Shown piece by piece: positions 43,357 to 54,255 of a stretch of 64,000 nucleotides of DNA. Numbering within the stretch: position 1 is the first letter of the stretch; each line of letters opens with the position of its first letter. The notes under the pieces were generated by a model, which saw only the letters and a list, made by a program, of their open reading frames with translations, had not been told where the DNA came from and searched no databases. The translations under genes and the position numbers were made by a program. This DNA is from Paractinoplanes durhamensis (GTDB lineage Bacteria; Actinomycetota; Actinomycetes; Mycobacteriales; Micromonosporaceae): positions 124,001 to 188,000 of the forward strand of contig NZ_BOML01000031.1 in NCBI RefSeq assembly GCF_016862175.1, given 5' to 3'.

Positions 43357-44502
43357 ATGAACGCCGACACCGTGCTGAGTCTGCTTCCGGCTCGTCCGCG
43401 CCTGCTGGCCCTGGGCGAGCCCACCCACGGCGAGGACGTCCTGCTGGACGTCCGCAACGACCTGTTCCGCCAGCTCGTCGAGCAGGCCGGCTACCGGACC
43501 ATCGTCCTGGAGATCGACTGCCTGCGAGCCCAGCTCGTGGACGACTACGTGACATCCGGCGCCGGCTCGTTGGACGCCGTCATGGCCCAGGGCTTCAGCC
43601 ACGAGTGGGGCGCCTACCCGCCCAACCGTTCGCTGGTGAGCTGGATGCGCTCGTACAACGAGGACCGCCCCGCGCCGGAGCAGGTGCGCTTCGCCGGTTT
43701 CGACGGCCCGCTGGAGATCACCGCCGCTTCCAGCCCGCGCCAGGCCCTGACCGCCCTGCACGGCTACCTGGCCGACCGGGTCGACCCCGGCCTGCTCCCG
43801 TGCACTCTGGAGACGCTGGAGGACCTCCTCGGCGCCGACGACCTCTGGACCAATCCGGCCGCGATGCGCGACCCGGCCCAGTCGGTGGGCCAGACCGCAT
43901 CGGCCGACCGCCTGCGCCGGCTGGCCGACAATCTGGTGGCGCTGCTGGAGATCCAGACGCCACTGCTGATCGCCGACGGCTGGTCCCGGGCGTGGCTGAA
44001 CGCCCGCACCGCCGTCGGCCTGCTGCGCTACCACTTCTGGATGGCCGACAGCTCGCCGAGCCGGCTGCCGTGGCTGTTGGGCATCCGGGCCGCGATGATG
44101 GCCGCCAACCTGCTGGCCCTGGCCGAGCGCTCGCCGACCCTGGTGTACGCGCACAACAGCCACCTGCAGCGCGACCGGAGCAGCATGCGCATGGGCGGCA
44201 TGCCGCTGGAGTGGTGGAGCGCCGGCGCAACGGTGAGCAGCCGGCTGGGCGACGATTACGCCTTCCTGCCCACCGCCGTGGGCACGCTCCGCACCCACAA
44301 CGTGGAAACCCCACCCCCCAACACCATCGAGGGCTTCCTGTACGCCCAACCAGGCGACCGATTCATCGCGGACCCCCGCCGACTGGCCGCCGAGACGCTC
44401 ACCCCGCGCGTGTCCCCGTGGTTCGGCTACGCCCCGCTGGACCCGGCCCACCTGCCCCGCTTCGACGGGATCGTTTTCATCAGAGACGCCCCACCGAGCT
44501 GA
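43357..44502 (+). CDS. Erythromycin esterase family protein
   Basis: The 381-residue protein has the family layout: LLALGEPTHGEDVLLDVRNDLF with the conserved Glu/His of the active site, VRFAGFDGPLE, RDPAQSVG-like middle and LVYAHNSHLQRDR near the end. True erythromycin esterases (EreA/EreB) hydrolyse the macrolide lactone, but many homologues act on unknown esters. The divergent two-headed MerR regulator suggests inducible resistance or detoxification. Substrate cannot be deduced from sequence alone. Confidence 0.85.
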   Translation: MNADTVLSLLPARPRLLALGEPTHGEDVLLDVRNDLFRQLVEQAGYRTIVLEIDCLRAQLVDDYVTSGAGSLDAVMAQGFSHEWGAYPPNRSLVSWMRSYNEDRPAPEQVRFAGFDGPLEITAASSPRQALTALHGYLADRVDPGLLPCTLETLEDLLGADDLWTNPAAMRDPAQSVGQTASADRLRRLADNLVALLEIQTPLLIADGWSRAWLNARTAVGLLRYHFWMADSSPSRLPWLLGIRAAMMAANLLALAERSPTLVYAHNSHLQRDRSSMRMGGMPLEWWSAGATVSSRLGDDYAFLPTAVGTLRTHNVETPPPNTIEGFLYAQPGDRFIADPRRLAAETLTPRVSPWFGYAPLDPAHLPRFDGIVFIRDAPPS

Positions 44503-44980
44503 GCAATTCTCGCTTCACCGAGGTAGCCGTGCCCCCATGGGTGACCCACCAGCACAAAGGCGGCCCGGCCCGCCACGCCATGAACGAGGACTACGGCCGA
44601 CTCGACCGCGTGGACTGCGCGAACGCGAGGGAGGCGATGGGGAACGCCGCGGGGATTGCGCTCCCCATCGCCGGCGGATCTCAGACCATCTGCTTCCAGA
44701 CCACCGCAGGCCACCTGGCGACCCGAACCGCCCGGAAAACAAACACGAGCGCACCGCCGCAAGCCGCCCACCCGCTAGACCCGAAGCAGCAGGTGCGGCC
44801 CGGCCGCACAGAGGCCGGCCTGCACAGATCGGTCGCCCACGGCTACGTCGCGGCCCGAGCCACAGGCTCACGCGAGCTTTCACGTCAGCCCGTTGGCCCC
44901 TGTTCGCAGATGGTGAATGTGGATCTACAGCCGGGTCCGGGAGGCCGAAAACTGTAGTACGCATGTTCGAAGATGGTCCC
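44503..44980. other. Non-coding or decayed stretch before the DUF222 relic
   Basis: No frame here has recognisable protein similarity or a good start. Where an intact DUF222-HNH gene would have its N-terminal 150 or so codons, the sequence is unrelated, so the left breakpoint of the relic lies near 44980. Confidence 0.45.
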
Positions 44981-45590
44981 ATGTTGGCCGACCAAGCCGA
45001 CGAAGCCGCCCTCGCCCGCCAAGAAGCCCGCGCCCACACCCGCCGCGGCTTCACCCTGTCAGCGCCGGTCAACGGCATGATCCACCTACGCGGGACCCTG
45101 GGCCTCGAAGACGCCGCCACCCTGCAAGCCGCCCTGCACCCCCTGTGCACACCCACACCCGGCGACAAACGCAGCCCAGCCCAACAACGCGCCGACGCCC
45201 TCATCGACATCTGCCGCCTCGCCCTACGCACCAACCAACTACCCGACGACGGCGGCCAGCCACCCCAGGTCACCGTCACCGTCGCCTACGACCCACTCAC
45301 CCAAGCCCTGGGCACCACGACAACCGACACCGGCCACCGACTCTCCGCGACCACCGCCCGCCGGCTCGCCTGCGACGCCCGCATCCTGCCAATGACTCTC
45401 GGCGGCCCCCGGGCAGATCCTCGACGCCGGCCGCAGCCGACGCCCGGCCACCGGAGTCCTACGCCAAGCACTCGCCATCCGCGACCGCGGCTGCGCCCAC
45501 CCCGACTGCGACCGCCCACCCCGCTGGGGCGGCGGGCACCATAAGAACATTGGGTCGACGCCTGCGGGACCGAGCCGGGCGTGGAACGTA
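44981..45590 (+). pseudogene. DUF222-HNH (13E12-type) gene remnant, N-terminal and central part
   Basis: ARAHTRRGFTLSAPVNGMIH, LEDAATLQAALHPL and QRADALIDICRLALRTNQL are DUF222 motifs. Coding jumps frame near 45415 (DARILPMTLGG, then QILDAGRSRRPATGVLRQAL) and continues into the HNH start: IRDRGCAHPDCDRPPRWGGGHH, where similarity ends at about 45545. The N-terminus is missing too. Intact homologues have 400-450 residues, are multicopy in actinomycetes, and resemble homing or restriction nucleases. Confidence 0.78.
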
Positions 45591-45714
45591 GCTGCCATAT
45601 TGGCCTGCACCACGCTGTGCTCGATCCTGCCGCAGGAGCGACGACGCCGTCGACGAGGGCGCGAATCGCGCATTACATCCGGTGAAGCGGAAGCGGTGTT
45701 TCGTAAGTGCCGAC

Positions 45715-46413
45715 TCAATCGTCGAGGTACGAGTCCCAGTCTGGATCCGGTTCGGCCGGCAGGCTCATATCGTCGTCCGTGACGATCCGGGTACGTATGT
45801 CGCCGGCCCAGGATCGCGACCAGTGGTGCAGGGCGGTGACGTCGTCGTCGGTCAGGCCGTAGGAGGTGAAAGTCTCGTCGTCCAGAAATTCGACCGATTC
45901 GAGCCGGTCGAGTAGTTCGCGAGGCGTGAACCGTGAGAGGTGGGCGGCACCGAGGCGTTCGAGCTCGTGCAGCGAATAGCCGCCTCGGGTGTGTGCGGCG
46001 TGCACGTCGATGAAGTCGCGGTGGGTGCCCCGGTCGTGCAACGCGCCGACTTTCAGTCCGACCGCATCGTCGAGCGCGAGGACCGGGCCGATGCCCAACC
46101 GTACCGGCGGCTGGATACCTGCCTTCAGCAGGTCGATTTCGCAGCGCTGGTTCCCGTCGTGGACCTCGAAGCGGGCCATGGTCGGAGCTGATTCGATGAC
46201 CTGAACGTCGTAACCGGCGGCGCGGTAAACGTCGGAGAGCCGGTCCGTGATGACGTCAAGAGGAAGGGTGGACACGGTCGCGAAGTCGAGGTCGCGAGAT
46301 GGTCGGCTGGTCAGCTGGTGGGCGCTGATCGCATACCCGCCGGCCAGGACGAGGCCGAGGTCCTCGGAGGCGGCGAAGGCTATCCGGGCGAGCTGTTGGT
46401 GGAACGGATCCAC
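45715..46413 (-). CDS. AbiEii-like nucleotidyltransferase
   Basis: This 232-residue protein shows the polymerase-beta-fold pattern: GGYAISAH, SRDLDFATV and RCEIDLLKAG supply the expected acidic metal ligands. LDDAVGLKVGALHDRGTHRDFIDVHA is typical of AbiEii/AbiGii toxin relatives. AbiEii toxins transfer nucleotides to tRNA and halt growth during phage infection. The gene lies seven bases after a small upstream gene, an order suggestive of a toxin-partner pair. The pair sits between two broken DUF222-HNH genes. Toxin action is inferred. Confidence 0.75.
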   Translation of the reverse strand: MDPFHQQLARIAFAASEDLGLVLAGGYAISAHQLTSRPSRDLDFATVSTLPLDVITDRLSDVYRAAGYDVQVIESAPTMARFEVHDGNQRCEIDLLKAGIQPPVRLGIGPVLALDDAVGLKVGALHDRGTHRDFIDVHAAHTRGGYSLHELERLGAAHLSRFTPRELLDRLESVEFLDDETFTSYGLTDDDVTALHHWSRSWAGDIRTRIVTDDDMSLPAEPDPDWDSYLDD

Positions 46414-46420
46414 GCCCGGG

Positions 46421-46744
46421 TCAGACCGCTGCGAGATCCGGGAGTTGCTTCTCCCAGACGCCGATCAGGTCTCTGGCGGTCAGTCGCCGGACCTTCGGCC
46501 AATCCTCGATCAGGTGTGCCCAGTTGATCCACCGGGCCAGGTCAGCCCGTTGCCCTTCGCCGATCAATGTTGTGTACAGGGTCAGTCGCCGGGGCGGGTT
46601 CGTGACGTCGAACACGGGGCTGCCCGACCAGCACAGGCGATTGGGCAGCTCGACCAGGCCGACGGCTGGACCGGCAAACTCGCCCTGGCCGGGAATACGG
46701 TCGGCAACATTGCCTGCGCGGGACAGCATCTGGTTGATACCCAC
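46421..46744 (-). CDS. Small partner of the AbiEii-like protein, unrecognised family
   Basis: The 107-residue protein has a central PPRRLTLYTTLIGEGQRADLARWINWAHLIEDWPKVRRL. It lacks the winged helix expected of AbiEi antitoxins. It is encoded directly upstream of the nucleotidyltransferase (7-bp gap), which suggests an antitoxin or accessory function. The start may be GTG at 46744 or ATG at 46729. I do not recognise its family. Confidence 0.55.
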   Translation of the reverse strand: MGINQMLSRAGNVADRIPGQGEFAGPAVGLVELPNRLCWSGSPVFDVTNPPRRLTLYTTLIGEGQRADLARWINWAHLIEDWPKVRRLTARDLIGVWEKQLPDLAAV

Positions 46745-46845
46745 CCGCTCATTCTCACACCTGCCGGAGGCTGCGGGCCAACCGCCCGACTTGGATCGGT
46801 ACGGACGGCCGTCGAATCATCGGATCCACCGAATGTGACAAATGA

Positions 46846-47075
46846 ACCGCTTGACTGGACCGACGCCCACCACATCACCCCTTGGACCAACGGCGGCACT
46901 ACCTCCCTCAACAATTTGGTCCTGCTCTGCCGACACCACCAACCGACTCATCCACCACCCCGCCGCCGGCTGGAAGATCCGCCTCGGCCCCGACGGGCTA
47001 CCCGACTTCATCCCTCCACCCGACATCGACCCGCAGCAACACCCCCGACGCAACCTCTACCACCCACGCCCATGA
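46846..47075 (+). pseudogene. DUF222-HNH gene remnant, C-terminal part
   Basis: LDWTDAHHITPWTNGGTTSL and NNLVLLCRHH are the HNH core. After a frame change (near 46950), LIHHPAAGWKIRLGPDGLP and PPDIDPQQHPRRNLYHPRP form the usual tail of the family. It starts abruptly and partly duplicates the W..HH motif of the left remnant, so the two pieces may derive from different gene copies. Confidence 0.75.
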
Positions 47076-47246
47076 ACCCACCGCCACGACAGCGGCCCTA
47101 CCCGCCGCCACACCCCAACCTCACACCCAACGCGCTCCGCCACGGCCACCTGCAACAGGAACAACGTCGAACCAGGCCGAGCCGGCCGATCGTGAGCGGG
47201 CTCGGTTGGCTCGTTGAGCCGGGTGATCTAGCTGCGGGGTCTGGGG

Positions 47247-47561
47247 TCAGCTGCCCGGCGGCTCGGCCGGCGGCGCGTGCTGCACGGATCCGCTTGGCGC
47301 CCGCCATGTCTTGCAGGCAACGTGGGAGCCCAGCGCGGCGGTCTCGCTGTTCGTGCACTCGCGTCGTTGCCCGGCAGCAATCGATGTCGAGCTGTCCCCA
47401 CGTGGTGGCCTTGAACCACGCTCGCCGTTCGTGGAGCGCGAGCGCGTGCGCCACGTTCCGCACGATCGGGTTGTGCCGCAGGTGCGGAAGCTTGACTGGC
47501 GATACGGCTCGTCGAAGGTGTTACCGGTGCCGTCGCAACAGATCACGATGGTGCGAGCCAT
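47247..47561 (-). pseudogene. DUF2235 hydrolase N-terminal fragment, frameshifted
   Basis: The start MARTIVICCDGTGNTFDEP is the strongly conserved N-terminus of DUF2235 alpha/beta-hydrolases (Tle1-like). After about 18 codons the similarity stops, and no frame continues the family. A different frame downstream (NVAHALALHERRAWFKATTW) looks protein-like but is unrecognised. The region is relic DNA in the decay zone. Confidence 0.6.
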
Positions 47562-47596
47562 AGTCGTGCCTACCATCCGCAGGCCGAAACCCGCAG

Positions 47597-49495
<1,899 letters not shown>

Positions 49496-49496
49496 A

Positions 49497-50357
49497 TCAA
49501 GCCTCCGGAATTTCGCGGCCGAACGTGGCCAGGGTGATGTCGGTGGGCTCCGGGCCACCGCGCTTGCCGGTGTCGAGGCCGTCGATCGCGGTCAACTGCT
49601 CGGCGGTGAGCTCGAAGTCGAAGACGGCGAAGTTCTCCGCGATGCGCTGCGGGCGGACCGACTTCGGGATGGCCGAGCGGCCCTGCTGCAGGTGCCAGCG
49701 CAGCATCACCTGGGCCGGAGTCCTGCCGTGCGCCCGGGCGATCTCGCCGATCACCGGGTCGTCGAGGGTGCTGGTGTGGCCGCTGTCGCGGTAGAAGGTG
49801 ATGCCGCCGATCGGTGCCCACGCCTGGGTGAGGATGCCGTGCGCGGCGCCGAACTCCTGCACCTCGCGCTGCTGGAAGTACGGGTGCACCTCGATCTGGT
49901 TCACCGCGGGCACCACCGTCGACACGTCGAGCAGGGCGGTCAGGTGCTCGACCATGAAGTTGCTGACCCCGATCGCCCGGACCCTGCCGTCGGCGAGCAG
50001 CGTCTCGAGGGCCCGGTAGGCGGCCAGCGTCCGGTCGAAGTCGGACGGCAACGCCTGGTGCAGGATCAGCAGGTCGATCTGGTCGACGCCGAGCTTGCCG
50101 GCACTTTTGTCGAATCCGTGCAGCGTCTCGTCGTACCCGTAATCGCTGATCCAGATCTTGGTTTCGAGAAAGACGCCGGAGCCGGCGGCGGCCTCGCCGA
50201 CCTGGCGTTCGTTGCCGTAGGCGGCAGCGGTGTCGATGTGCCGGTAGCCGGCCTCCAGCGCGGACGTGACGGCGGTGCGGGTTTCGTCCGGCGGGGTCTG
50301 GAAGACGCCGAAACCGAGGGCGGGCATCTCGACGCCGTTGTTGAGGGTGAGGTTCAT
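49497..50357 (-). CDS. Aldo/keto reductase (2,5-diketogluconate reductase-like)
   Basis: The 286-residue enzyme shows [15 protein letters not shown] (Asp, Tyr), FLETKIW (Lys) and LLILHQAL (His), and ends with the cofactor motif [13 protein letters not shown]. It belongs to the DkgA/DkgB group reducing diketones and aldehydes with NADPH. It lies between the alcohol dehydrogenase (11-bp gap) and the other AKR (1-bp gap) and must be co-transcribed with both. Confidence 0.92.
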   Translation of the reverse strand: MNLTLNNGVEMPALGFGVFQTPPDETRTAVTSALEAGYRHIDTAAAYGNERQVGEAAAGSGVFLETKIWISDYGYDETLHGFDKSAGKLGVDQIDLLILHQALPSDFDRTLAAYRALETLLADGRVRAIGVSNFMVEHLTALLDVSTVVPAVNQIEVHPYFQQREVQEFGAAHGILTQAWAPIGGITFYRDSGHTSTLDDPVIGEIARAHGRTPAQVMLRWHLQQGRSAIPKSVRPQRIAENFAVFDFELTAEQLTAIDGLDTGKRGGPEPTDITLATFGREIPEA

Positions 50358-50368
50358 GGGAGTGCCTT

Positions 50369-51403
50369 TCACGACTCGATGATGACCTTGAGGGCCTCGC
50401 GGCCGGCCATGGCCTGGTAGCCGGACGGCACGTCGGCGAGGGAGACCGTGCGGTCGAAGACCTTCCCGGGCTGGATGCGGCCGTCGAGGATCTCGGGCAA
50501 AAGCTCTTCGATGTACGCCCGGGCCGGCGCGACGCCGCCGGTGAGGGTGATGTTGCGCAGGAAGACGCCGAAGCCGGCCGGGACCGCGGGGTATTGCGGG
50601 GCGCCGACCCGGCTGACCGTGCCGCCGTTGCGGACGACGCCGAAGGCGGTCGTGATCGCGTCCTCGAGGCCGACGCACTCCAGCACGGTGTGCGTGCCGT
50701 CGCCGCCGGTCAGCTCGCGAACCGCGGCGATGCCTTCCTCGCCGCGCGCCGCGACCACGTCGGTGGCGCCGAACTCGCGGCCCAGGTCGGTGCGGTCCTT
50801 GTGCCGGCCCATCAGGATGATCCGCTCGGCGCCGAGCCGCTTGGCGGCCAGCACCGCGGACAGGCCGACCGCGCCGTCGCCGATCACCGTCACGGTGGTG
50901 CGCGGGCCGACCCCGGCGGTGACCGCGCAGTGGTGGCCGGTCGGGAACACGTCGGACAGGGTCAGCAGCGACGGCAGCAGCGCCGAGTCCGCCGCGACCG
51001 GCAGTTTGACCAGGGTGCCCTGGGCCTGCGGGACGCGTACGGCCTCGCCCTGCCCGCCGTCGACGCCGTTGCGTCCCCAGCTGCCGCCGTGCCGGCAGGA
51101 GGTCTGGAGGCCTTCCCGGCAGAAGTCGCAGGTGTTGTCGGCCCACACGAACGGGGCCACCACGACGTCGCCCTTGCGAAGGCCGGATACCGCCGAGCCG
51201 GTCTCCTCGACCACGCCGAGGAACTCGTGCCCGATCCGGTCCGGGTGGTCCGACGCCGGACGGGAGGAGTACGGCCACAGGTCGCTGCCGCAGATGCAGG
51301 ATCGCAGCACCCGGACCACGGCGTCGGTGGGTTCTCGCAGGGCGGCGTCCGGCACGTTCTCTACGCGTACGTCGCCGGCCCCGTAGATGACTGTTGCTCG
51401 CAT
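50369..51403 (-). CDS. Zinc-dependent alcohol dehydrogenase (MDR family)
   Basis: The 344-residue enzyme has catalytic zinc ligands in CICGSD and GHEFLGVVEE, and an NAD(P) fold VTVIGDGAVGLSAVLAAKRLG. The structural zinc loop has only three cysteines (CDFCREGLQTSC) instead of the usual four, so that site may be altered. AGGAG before the ATG at 51403 sets the start. It is the first intact gene of the AKR operon and overlaps the MFS relic by 43 bases. Confidence 0.92.
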   Translation of the reverse strand: MRATVIYGAGDVRVENVPDAALREPTDAVVRVLRSCICGSDLWPYSSRPASDHPDRIGHEFLGVVEETGSAVSGLRKGDVVVAPFVWADNTCDFCREGLQTSCRHGGSWGRNGVDGGQGEAVRVPQAQGTLVKLPVAADSALLPSLLTLSDVFPTGHHCAVTAGVGPRTTVTVIGDGAVGLSAVLAAKRLGAERIILMGRHKDRTDLGREFGATDVVAARGEEGIAAVRELTGGDGTHTVLECVGLEDAITTAFGVVRNGGTVSRVGAPQYPAVPAGFGVFLRNITLTGGVAPARAYIEELLPEILDGRIQPGKVFDRTVSLADVPSGYQAMAGREALKVIIES

Positions 51404-51678
51404 GTCTTTCTCCTTGATCTTCGGTCCAGCAGGGGAAGCCCGGCCGCGGCGGCCACGGTGACCACCGCGCAGGCGAGGAACACTCCGCCGTAGCCGAGGC
51501 GGGTCGCCGATCCGAAGCCGATGAGCGGCCCGGAAACGACCGCGCCCAGCCGGCGGGTGTTGGTGTAGAGGCCGGTCGCGAGCCCCGGCCGGGTAATCAA
51601 CTCCTGGAACAGGGTCAGGCCGACGCCCGCGACGGCGGCGAAGAACCACGCCGTGATGACATGCCTCGACGGTGTCAC
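51361..51678 (-). pseudogene. SET-type MFS sugar efflux transporter, C-terminal fragment
   Basis: About 100 residues remain: VAGVGLTLFQELITRPGLAT, GLYTNTRRLGAVVSGPLIGF and a last helix before a basic tail. This matches the final three helices of sugar efflux transporters of about 400 residues. The rest is gone; a terminator hairpin and an unrelated gene follow upstream. It may once have led the AKR operon. Confidence 0.72.
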
Positions 51679-51723
51679 GCCCGGCGGCGGCCAGGGAGGT
51701 TCTGGCTTTACCCCTCAACCGGG

Positions 51724-51766
51724 GAAGAGGGCCTCCGACCCGGGCGTGCGGTCGAAGGCCCTCTTC
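51724..51766 (-). terminator. Terminator hairpin after M15 peptidase gene
   Basis: GAAGAGGGCCTCCGACC (51724-51740) pairs with 51750-51766 with one mismatch in 17 positions around a 9-base loop, immediately past the M15 gene stop. Confidence 0.85.
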
Positions 51767-51768
51767 CA

Positions 51769-52236
51769 TCAGAGGCGGTGCTCGATCTTCTTGGCGATCG
51801 GGGCCACGTCGCTCGCGTTCCCGACGATTTCGAAATGCATTTCATCCGTACGGCCGTGGTAGTCGCCGCCCCACCGGACCGTCCCGTTGCAGAAGGCGAG
51901 GATCCGGCGGATCGCGACCACCTGCTTCGGGGTGAACGTGCCCTCGGCGCCCATCGGGTGGGCCGGCGCGTTCAGGTCGATCGCGGTCCCCGAGGCGTGG
52001 TTGGAGAACACGGTCGAGCCCCGGATCCTCCGGTACGCGTACCCCCAGCACTGCCCGGCGTGCAGCGGCTCGACGGTGCGGTGGAACTGTCCGGCCACGT
52101 GGAGCAGGACGGTGGCGACGTCGCCACGGCGTACGCCCTGCGGAAGCCGAATGGTGGTGCCCGGTACGGGTGAGGTGTCGAGACCGCCGAGCTTGCGGAC
52201 GGTGCCGGCGACCCAGCCGTTCTGACTGTGCGGCAT
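51769..52236 (-). CDS. M15-family D-Ala-D-Ala carboxypeptidase-like protein
   Basis: The 155-residue protein has the complete M15 zinc site: His and Asp in NHASGTAIDLNAPAHP and Glu/His in DEMHFEI, with GTVRWGGDYHG between. Such enzymes trim peptidoglycan stems or act as endolysins. There is no signal peptide, so export may use another route or the protein may act after lysis. It is 15 bases downstream of a GH-like gene, an arrangement repeated at 35.7-37.8 kb, where the M15 partner has lost its catalytic residues. Confidence 0.8.
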   Translation of the reverse strand: MPHSQNGWVAGTVRKLGGLDTSPVPGTTIRLPQGVRRGDVATVLLHVAGQFHRTVEPLHAGQCWGYAYRRIRGSTVFSNHASGTAIDLNAPAHPMGAEGTFTPKQVVAIRRILAFCNGTVRWGGDYHGRTDEMHFEIVGNASDVAPIAKKIEHRL

Positions 52237-52251
52237 GATCTCTCTCTCCGA

Positions 52252-53154
52252 TCAGACGTGCTTGGCGAATTCGGCTGTCAGTTCGCGCATCGCGACGGCG
52301 GAGTCGCCGGTCAGCACCCACGCGTACTCCTTCTCCCGGCCCGGGCTGTTCCAGGCCAGGTAGACGCTCGGCGGCAGGTACTTCGTCTGCCGGCCGGCCG
52401 CATAGCGGTCGAAGACCGAGGTCAGCCAGGCCGACTCGCGGCGGATGGTCGCGGCCCGGATCTTGTCCGCACCCATGAAGCCGCGCTCGCCGAGGCCGTA
52501 GGTCACCGGCTCGCCGGCCGCCAGGTGCGGGCGGACGATCTCGTTGAACCAGCCCATGTACCCGGGGTGCTCCGGCAGGATCAGGTCGGCCGGGAACGCG
52601 CCGTTCCGCTCGTTCTTGCCGGAGTAGACGTCGCACAGGTACTCGTCGGCGACGACCTTCCGCCAGTCACCGGGCCGGTTCGCGGCCCGGCCGCCCGGCC
52701 GCCACTGGTAGGCCATCGCGCAGTAGGCGACGCGCGCACCGGACCAGCCGGCCTTGATCTCCTGGCGGGACCGCTCGAACACGGCCCGGAAGGTCGCGCC
52801 GTCGAGACGGTCCGGCCCGCCCTCCGGCTCGTGATGCACGATGATCCCGACCCACGGGTGGTCGGCCAGCCAGGCGCCGATCTCGCGGTGGACGCTGGTC
52901 CACCGGCCGGCCGCGACCTCCCGGGGCGACGGCTTGTAGGACACGTAGACGCCACCGCCCCGCCAGGGTGCGGCGAGCTCGCGGATGTCGTCGAACACCT
53001 TTTCCGGCCGCTTCCCGGGCCGCAGCGGCGGAATGAATTCGCGGCCGACCCGGGCGGCCGGGAATCGGCCCCGGGTGCTGGCCGGGTCGGTCTCCTCGTG
53101 AACCCCGACGGACACGGTGCGGTTACCGATAAGGCTGATGGGATTGGTTGGCAT
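52252..53154 (-). CDS. Glycoside-hydrolase-like TIM-barrel protein
   Basis: The 300-residue protein has barrel-like alternation with VYVSYKP, WVGIIVHHEPEGGPDRL, ARVAYCAMAYQWRPGG and DVYSGKN. HHEPEG resembles the acid/base strand of GH26-like mannanases, though the family is uncertain. No signal peptide is seen. The ATG at 53154 has GAGG eight bases upstream. Encoded with the M15 protein, it may help remodel or degrade the cell wall. Confidence 0.62.
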   Translation of the reverse strand: MPTNPISLIGNRTVSVGVHEETDPASTRGRFPAARVGREFIPPLRPGKRPEKVFDDIRELAAPWRGGGVYVSYKPSPREVAAGRWTSVHREIGAWLADHPWVGIIVHHEPEGGPDRLDGATFRAVFERSRQEIKAGWSGARVAYCAMAYQWRPGGRAANRPGDWRKVVADEYLCDVYSGKNERNGAFPADLILPEHPGYMGWFNEIVRPHLAAGEPVTYGLGERGFMGADKIRAATIRRESAWLTSVFDRYAAGRQTKYLPPSVYLAWNSPGREKEYAWVLTGDSAVAMRELTAEFAKHV

Positions 53155-53428
53155 TTGACTGCCTCGCATTTCTTGAAGGATCGCTTGTTCGGACCGTTCA
53201 AGAATTGCCCGGGCAGGGCCCGCAGCACATCGGGCTGAGCATGTAATTGCCGAGGCAATGACGTAAAGCAGCCGCGGTATTCGCCGAATGGCCGGTAACG
53301 CCAGGGAATGACGCGACCCGGGCCTGGCCCCTGAACAGCGGGCAAATTGGCGGATGAGCCGGCTCGCGCCGTCATTTTGTCCATAATGGCGGACGCCAGT
53401 AGATCAGCGGCACCAGGGAGGCATGTTC

Positions 53429-54145
53429 ATGATTACCGATACCAGCTCGGCCGACATTCACGTTCTGATCGCCGACGACCAGCCCCTCTTCCGCGGCGGG
53501 CTGCTCATGCTCCTGTCCACCCACCCCCGGATCCGGGTGGTCGGTGAGGCCGGCGACGGGGCGGAGGCGGTAGCCATGGCGCGCCGGCTGCAGCCGGACG
53601 TCGTCGTCATGGACCTCGCCATGCCGAAGCTCGACGGCGTCGCCGCGACCCGGCAGCTGACCAGCGACGACTTCACCAGCGATCCCAGCCGTACCATCAA
53701 GGTCATCATGCTGACCGGGCTCGGTTCGGCCCCGGAGGACGTCTGCGCCGCCCTGCGCGCCGGCGCCTCCGGATACCTTCTGAAGGACGCCGCCCCGACC
53801 GAACTGGTGACCGCCATCGAGTCGGTGGCCAGCGGTCTGGCCTACCTGGCGCCCAACGTGACGCCCGGCGTGATCGCCGACATCGCCAGCCGGCCCGTCG
53901 CGGGTCGTCCCGCGCCCGGCGCCCTGGACCGGCTCACCACCCGCGAGAAAGAAATTCTCGTACAGATGGCGTACGCGATGAGCAACGACGACATCGCGGC
54001 CAAGTTCCACCTCTCGATCGCCACGGTGAAGACGCACGTGTGCCGGATCATCAACAAGCTCGGGGTGCGCGACCGGACCGGGGCGGTCGTGATGGCCTAT
54101 CAGGGCGGCCTGGTGCGGCCGGACGATATCCCCGAGGGGAACTGA
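53429..54145 (+). CDS. NarL/LuxR-family response regulator
   Basis: The 238-residue regulator has a receiver domain (VLIADDQPLFRGGLLMLL, phosphorylated Asp62 in VVMDLAMPKLDG) and a LuxR helix-turn-helix (LTTREKEILVQMAYAMSNDDIAAKF). An extra loop of about eight residues (DDFTSDPSRT) is inserted after the phosphorylation helix. The ATG at 53429 sits seven bases after GGGAGG; an ATG two codons earlier is too close to that site. The partner kinase is 1 kb downstream. Confidence 0.93.
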   Translation: MITDTSSADIHVLIADDQPLFRGGLLMLLSTHPRIRVVGEAGDGAEAVAMARRLQPDVVVMDLAMPKLDGVAATRQLTSDDFTSDPSRTIKVIMLTGLGSAPEDVCAALRAGASGYLLKDAAPTELVTAIESVASGLAYLAPNVTPGVIADIASRPVAGRPAPGALDRLTTREKEILVQMAYAMSNDDIAAKFHLSIATVKTHVCRIINKLGVRDRTGAVVMAYQGGLVRPDDIPEGN

Positions 54146-54255
54146 CGCTCCGGATGTACGCGGTATTGACCGCTACGGACGGACGCGCCCGGCAGCCAAC
54201 CCGGCGATGATTACCTCCGAAAAGTCGAATCATCGGCGAACACGGGGGCAATAAA

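Noticed and set aside
47098-47463. 121-codon frame with protein-like stretch NVAHALALHERRAWFKATTW as a gene
   Set aside because: No recognisable family, no ribosome site, and it overlaps the DUF2235 relic in a zone of broken genes.
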